From Secundilactobacillus yichangensis (GTDB taxonomy: Bacteria > Bacillota > Bacilli > Lactobacillales > Lactobacillaceae), in the NCBI RefSeq assembly GCF_016861565.1, contig NZ_BOLK01000013.1:1-64000 (forward strand): a stretch of 64,000 bases of DNA, written 5' to 3'. Each line of letters starts with the position of its first letter. Positions within the stretch are counted from its first letter, which is position 1. This document shows positions 60,496 through 64,000 of this stretch, one piece after another. A program made the translations under genes and the position numbers. The notes under the pieces were generated by a model, which had not been told where the DNA came from, did no database searches, and saw only the letters and a program-made list of their open reading frames with translations.

Positions 60496-61968
60496 TTGGC
60501 TACAGAAAGAACTTCACTATTTATCTTCTTTGGCGGGACTGGTGACCTAGCTTACCGGAAACTTTATCCTTCCATGTTTAACTTATATAAAAAAGGTACT
60601 TTAAGAGAACATTTTGGTGTGATTGGTACTTCTCGGGAAAAATTAACCGACCAACAATTCCAAGAAAAGGTTTTTAAATCACTTGGCGTTGCCAAGACTG
60701 ATAAAGAAGCACAAAAATTTGCTTCACATTTCGTATACGAAGCACATGACGTTACTGACAAAGCACACTATCAAGTTTTGAAAAACCGTGCTGATGAATT
60801 AGACAAGCAATACAAGTTGAACGGCAACCGGATCTTCTATCTTTCACTTGCACCTTCATTCTTCGGTACCGTTGCTGGTTTCTTGAAGACTGAAGGCTTG
60901 ACTGATACTGATGGCTTCAACCGTGTTGTGATTGAAAAGCCATTCGGTCGTGACTACGACTCAGCACATCAATTAAACGATGCCTTAAGCAAGTCATTCG
61001 ACGAAAAGCAAATCTTCCGGATCGACCATTACTTAGGTAAGGAAATGATCCAAAACATCGAAGCTGTTCGTTTCGGTAACACCATTGTGGAATCACTTTG
61101 GAACAACCGTTACATCGATAACATCCAAGTAACTTTATCCGAAAAGCTGGGTGTCGAAGAACGTGCTTCATACTACGACAACTCTGGTGCTTTACGTGAC
61201 ATGGTTCAAAACCATATTATGCAAATCGTCAGTCTGCTTGCTATGGAACAACCCGTTTCATTCACCGATGTTGATATCCGTGCTGAAAAAGTTAAAGCAT
61301 TACGTTCACTTCGGGTTTACAACGTCGCTGAAGCTTCAACTAACTTCGTTCGTGGCCAGTACGGTGCCGGCGATAGCCAACGTGCTTATCGTGATGAGGA
61401 CAATGTCCCACACGATTCAAACAACGATACCTTCGTTGCTGGTAAGTTATTATTTGATAACTACCGTTGGTCAGGTACCCCATTCTACATCCGGACTGGT
61501 AAGATGTTAGCTGACAAGTTCACTCGTGTGGACGTTGTCTTCAAGAAGCCACTGATCGACATCTTCTCATTCCCACAAAACCACAACGCACCGCTTGAAG
61601 CTAACGTTTTGACAATGTACATTGAACCACATGCTGGTTTCTCACTTCGTCTGAACGCGAAGACAAACGGTCAAGGTTTCCAAACTGAACCAATCGATTT
61701 GGACTACTTCGTGGACGCCAAGGATTCTAAGGCTACCCCAGAACCATATGAACGTTTGATCCATGACGTTATGAAGGGTGACGGTACCAACTTCTCAAGT
61801 TGGCAAGAAGTTTCCTACGCATGGCGCTTCGTAGACCAAATCCGCAAGGTTTGGGACTTACAACAACCACAATTTCCTAACTACACCCCAGGCTCAATGG
61901 GCCCTGCAGCTGCTGATGAGCTGATTCAACGCGATCACCGTCAATGGGTGTACCGTTTAAACAAGTAA
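60496..61968 (+). CDS. zwf: Glucose-6-phosphate 1-dehydrogenase
   Basis: Oxidises glucose-6-phosphate to 6-phosphogluconolactone, entry of the phosphoketolase pathway in heterofermenters. About 490 residues. FFGGTGDLAYRKL near 10-22 is the coenzyme site, EKPFGRDYDSA near 150 and RIDHYLGKEMIQN near 175-187 the substrate and catalytic His region. I choose TTG at 60496 because AAGGAG is eight bases upstream; the in-frame GTG at 60487 is part of the ribosome site. Codon use is strongly biased, as for a highly expressed gene. Confidence 0.95.
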   Translation: MATERTSLFIFFGGTGDLAYRKLYPSMFNLYKKGTLREHFGVIGTSREKLTDQQFQEKVFKSLGVAKTDKEAQKFASHFVYEAHDVTDKAHYQVLKNRADELDKQYKLNGNRIFYLSLAPSFFGTVAGFLKTEGLTDTDGFNRVVIEKPFGRDYDSAHQLNDALSKSFDEKQIFRIDHYLGKEMIQNIEAVRFGNTIVESLWNNRYIDNIQVTLSEKLGVEERASYYDNSGALRDMVQNHIMQIVSLLAMEQPVSFTDVDIRAEKVKALRSLRVYNVAEASTNFVRGQYGAGDSQRAYRDEDNVPHDSNNDTFVAGKLLFDNYRWSGTPFYIRTGKMLADKFTRVDVVFKKPLIDIFSFPQNHNAPLEANVLTMYIEPHAGFSLRLNAKTNGQGFQTEPIDLDYFVDAKDSKATPEPYERLIHDVMKGDGTNFSSWQEVSYAWRFVDQIRKVWDLQQPQFPNYTPGSMGPAAADELIQRDHRQWVYRLNK

Positions 61969-61978
61969 TTAATTAAAT

Positions 61979-62019
61979 CGAAAGGCTCCCAATTCTGAAA
62001 ATTCAGAATGGGGCCTTTT
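61979..62019 (+). terminator. Terminator of zwf
   Basis: AAAGGCTCCCAATTCTG and CAGAATGGGGCCTTT pair with small bulges, then T-run. Confidence 0.8.
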
Positions 62020-62034
62020 TAATATGGCTAAATT

Positions 62035-62202
62035 TTAAGGATTTTTACGCGTTCCGTTAAGCAGATCATCCATTGAACAATCCTCAGGAATACCCAAAAC
62101 GTCAAGTACAAGACGCATGGTCACTACTAACGGATTATTAGTCATAGCTTTAAATGGATTGGTAAAAGTGAAATCCTCATAAAAAATAACTCTCAACTTA
62201 GG
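62035..62202 (-). pseudogene. Protein-like fragment, probable gene remnant
   Basis: A 55-codon open stretch between an in-frame stop at 62203-62205 and a stop at 62035-62037. It reads like a protein C-terminus (YEDFTFTNPFKAM, RLVLDVLGIPEDCSMDDLL, then NGTRKNP) but has no start with a ribosome site; the first ATG codons are internal. I do not recognise it. It could be the tail of a deleted gene, or a 37-residue small protein starting at the internal ATG. Confidence 0.4.
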
Positions 62203-62482
62203 TTAGTTAAAAATCGAGGAAACACTTATCATTCACATTAAAAATATAGGAATCACACTTTTTATCGTCTAAGTTCACTATCCCACCCTAAAGCACTTGT
62301 GAAATTCCACTAATTTTATCTTGTCATAAATTATTTGGAAGCACTTCATTTCAATTGAACATTATGTTTACAACTTATTTTTTTATTTATTAAATCGACG
62401 ATGATTCTTCACATTCTCATTGTGAAATGTTAAACTAAGAATGTGCTTCAACTAATATATTTCTTTTAAAGGAAGGTTTGTA
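62203..62482. other. AT-rich promoter region of gnd
   Basis: AT-rich spacer with several TTGTGAAA / TTTCACAA-like half-sites (near 62299, 62420) recalling redox-regulated promoters, but no full dyad. No gene seen. Confidence 0.35.
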
Positions 62483-63919
62483 ATGGCAGATAAATTAGCA
62501 AATATCGGTGTTGTCGGAATGGCTGTTATGGGTAAGAACTTAGCCCTTAACATTGAAAGTCGCGGCTACACTGTTGGTATTTATAACCGTACGGCTGCAA
62601 AGACTGATAAAGTGATGCAGGACCACGGCGACAAGAAATTGATCGCTAGTCACACAATTGAAGAATTTGTGGATTCACTGGAAAAGCCTCGTCGTATCCT
62701 CTTAATGGTTAAAGCTGGTAAGCCAACTGACGCTGTTATCGATGAATTAATTCCATTGCTCGACAAGGGTGATGTTTTAATTGATGGTGGTAACACTAAC
62801 TTCCACGACACGATGGCACGTAATGCTAAACTTGATAAATCAGGAATCAACTTCATCGGCATGGGTGTTTCCGGTGGTGAACTTGGTGCCCTTAAAGGCC
62901 CATCATTGATGCCCGGTGGCCAAAAAGAAGCTTATGATTTAGTTGCCCCAATCCTTGAAAAGATTGCTGCTAAAGCTGACCAAGATGGCAAGCCATGTGT
63001 TACTTACATTGGCCCTAACGGTGCTGGTCACTACGTCAAGATGGTTCACAACGGTATCGAATATGGTGATGAGGAACTCATCGATGAAAGCTACAACATC
63101 ATGCGGCACGTCTTAGGCCTTTCCGTTGACGAAATGGCTGACATCTTCAAAGACTGGAACAAAGGCGAACTTGACAGCTACTTGATTGAAATTACCGCCG
63201 ATATTTTGACTCGTAAAGATGATCTTGGCGCTGACAAGAGTAAGCCAATCCTTGACATGATCTTAGACCGTGGTAACAACAAGGGTACTGGTAAGTGGAG
63301 TTCAGAAGATGCTTTGAACGTCCAAGTACCACAATCCGTTATTACCGAAGCCGTTTACGCTCGTTACATCTCAATGATGAAGGACGAACGTGTGGCTGCT
63401 TCTAAGACCTTAGCTGCACCAAAAGCTAACGAAGCAATTGGTGACAAGAAGGAAATGGTTGAAAAGATTCGTCAAGCCCTTTACTTCAGTAAGATCATGA
63501 GTTACGCCCAAGGCTTCGAACAACTTCGGTTCGCTTCAGAAGCTTACGACTGGAACTTACAATATGGTCAATTAGCTCAAATCTGGCGTGCCGGCTGCAT
63601 TATCCGTGCACAATTCCTGCAAAACATCACCGATGCCTTCGACAAGAAGCCTGATTTAACTAACTTACTGTTGGATGATTACTTCAAGGATATCGCTGCG
63701 AAGTATCAAGAATCTACTCGTGAAGTCGTTGCTTTAGCTGTTAAGATGGGTGTTCCAGTACCATCACTCAGTGCCGCAATTACTTACTACGATTCATATC
63801 GTTCAGAAGTATTGCCTGCTAACTTATTGCAAGCACAACGTGACTACTTCGGTGCCCACACTTACGAGCGTGTTGACCGTGATGGTTCGTTCCACTATCC
63901 ATGGTATGAAGAACAATAA
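62483..63919 (+). CDS. gnd: 6-phosphogluconate dehydrogenase (decarboxylating)
   Basis: Converts 6-phosphogluconate to ribulose-5-phosphate, CO2 and NAD(P)H; with zwf it starts the heterolactic pathway. The 478 residues are full length: [16 protein letters not shown] near 8-23, [20 protein letters not shown] near 127-146, and the catalytic Lys-Asn in [17 protein letters not shown] near 178-194. AAAGGAAGG before the ATG. Strong codon bias. Separately transcribed from zwf. Confidence 0.97.
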   Translation: MADKLANIGVVGMAVMGKNLALNIESRGYTVGIYNRTAAKTDKVMQDHGDKKLIASHTIEEFVDSLEKPRRILLMVKAGKPTDAVIDELIPLLDKGDVLIDGGNTNFHDTMARNAKLDKSGINFIGMGVSGGELGALKGPSLMPGGQKEAYDLVAPILEKIAAKADQDGKPCVTYIGPNGAGHYVKMVHNGIEYGDEELIDESYNIMRHVLGLSVDEMADIFKDWNKGELDSYLIEITADILTRKDDLGADKSKPILDMILDRGNNKGTGKWSSEDALNVQVPQSVITEAVYARYISMMKDERVAASKTLAAPKANEAIGDKKEMVEKIRQALYFSKIMSYAQGFEQLRFASEAYDWNLQYGQLAQIWRAGCIIRAQFLQNITDAFDKKPDLTNLLLDDYFKDIAAKYQESTREVVALAVKMGVPVPSLSAAITYYDSYRSEVLPANLLQAQRDYFGAHTYERVDRDGSFHYPWYEEQ

Positions 63920-63950
63920 AAACCAATAGTTGGCAATTTCTAGCCAATTG

Positions 63951-63985
63951 AAAAGCAGCTGGTCATATCGACCAGCTGCTTTTTG
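63951..63985 (+). terminator. Terminator of gnd
   Basis: AAAAGCAGCTGGTC pairs with GACCAGCTGCTTTT around ATATC, T-run follows. Confidence 0.92.
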
Positions 63986-64000
63986 GGCCTTAAATAATTT

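Overview
The window looks like chromosome of a heterofermentative member of the Lactobacillaceae (Lentilactobacillus / Secundilactobacillus / Levilactobacillus / Furfurilactobacillus-type; genus not proven). Pointers are Gram-positive ribosome binding sites, cre-like catabolite sites, a CIRCE element, a PolyP-independent folate operon of lactobacillus gene order, the bifunctional AdhE, glucose-6-phosphate and 6-phosphogluconate dehydrogenases, and a 1,3-propanediol dehydrogenase typical of glycerol-reducing lactobacilli. No rRNA, tRNA, prophage, insertion sequence or CRISPR array was seen.

Layout. 1-446: a tandem array of 93-nt structured modules (123-bp period). 0.4-6.5 kb: HD-domain protein, aroD, a ribokinase, two membrane proteins and a small hypothetical. 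6.6-11.5 kb: ugpCAEB plus a glycerophosphodiesterase for glycerol-3-phosphate scavenging. 11.5-19.4 kb: a structured intergenic element, adhE, a DUF1836 regulator, a P-type ATPase, an aldo/keto reductase and hsp20 under CIRCE control. 19.6-27.6 kb: a deoxyribose and ribose island (deoC-deoX-deoK, deoR, FucP-type permease, rbsD, rbsR, second ribokinase). 27.7-39.3 kb: 1,3-propanediol dehydrogenase followed by a block I read as cobalamin acquisition tied to glycerol metabolism: two secreted alpha-toroid proteins, a CobC-like phosphatase, a complete ECF transporter (S, fused A-A', T), a membrane-anchored DUF4430 (transcobalamin C-terminal-like) protein, a divergent glycerol kinase and an AraC/PocR-like regulator. 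39.4-49.7 kb: mixed genes (flavin reductase, CNNM/CBS protein, MenA, TetR, NrdI, nitroreductase, MFS, MDR oxidoreductase, secreted Ig-like protein). 49.8-54.6 kb: chorismate/prephenate operon with an aromatic leader-peptide attenuator. 54.6-59.1 kb: folate operon folB-K-E-C-HAM1-P. 59.2-63.9 kb: pgpA, a mini-MerR, zwf and gnd.

Most notable: (1) the 29-39 kb block resembles a bacterial, split version of the animal B12 carriers intrinsic factor/transcobalamin (alpha-toroid protein plus DUF4430 protein feeding an ECF transporter), and the adjacent AraC-type regulator carries what looks like the same DUF4430 fold at its C-terminus, suggesting a carrier domain reused as a cytoplasmic sensor. (2) The 5' array shows stem-by-stem compensatory changes between copies, good evidence for an RNA that folds. 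(3) The aro operon is preceded by a 20-codon leader peptide with a Tyr/Trp/Phe run and mutually exclusive hairpins. Functions are assigned from reading the translated sequences and motifs; no database search was run.
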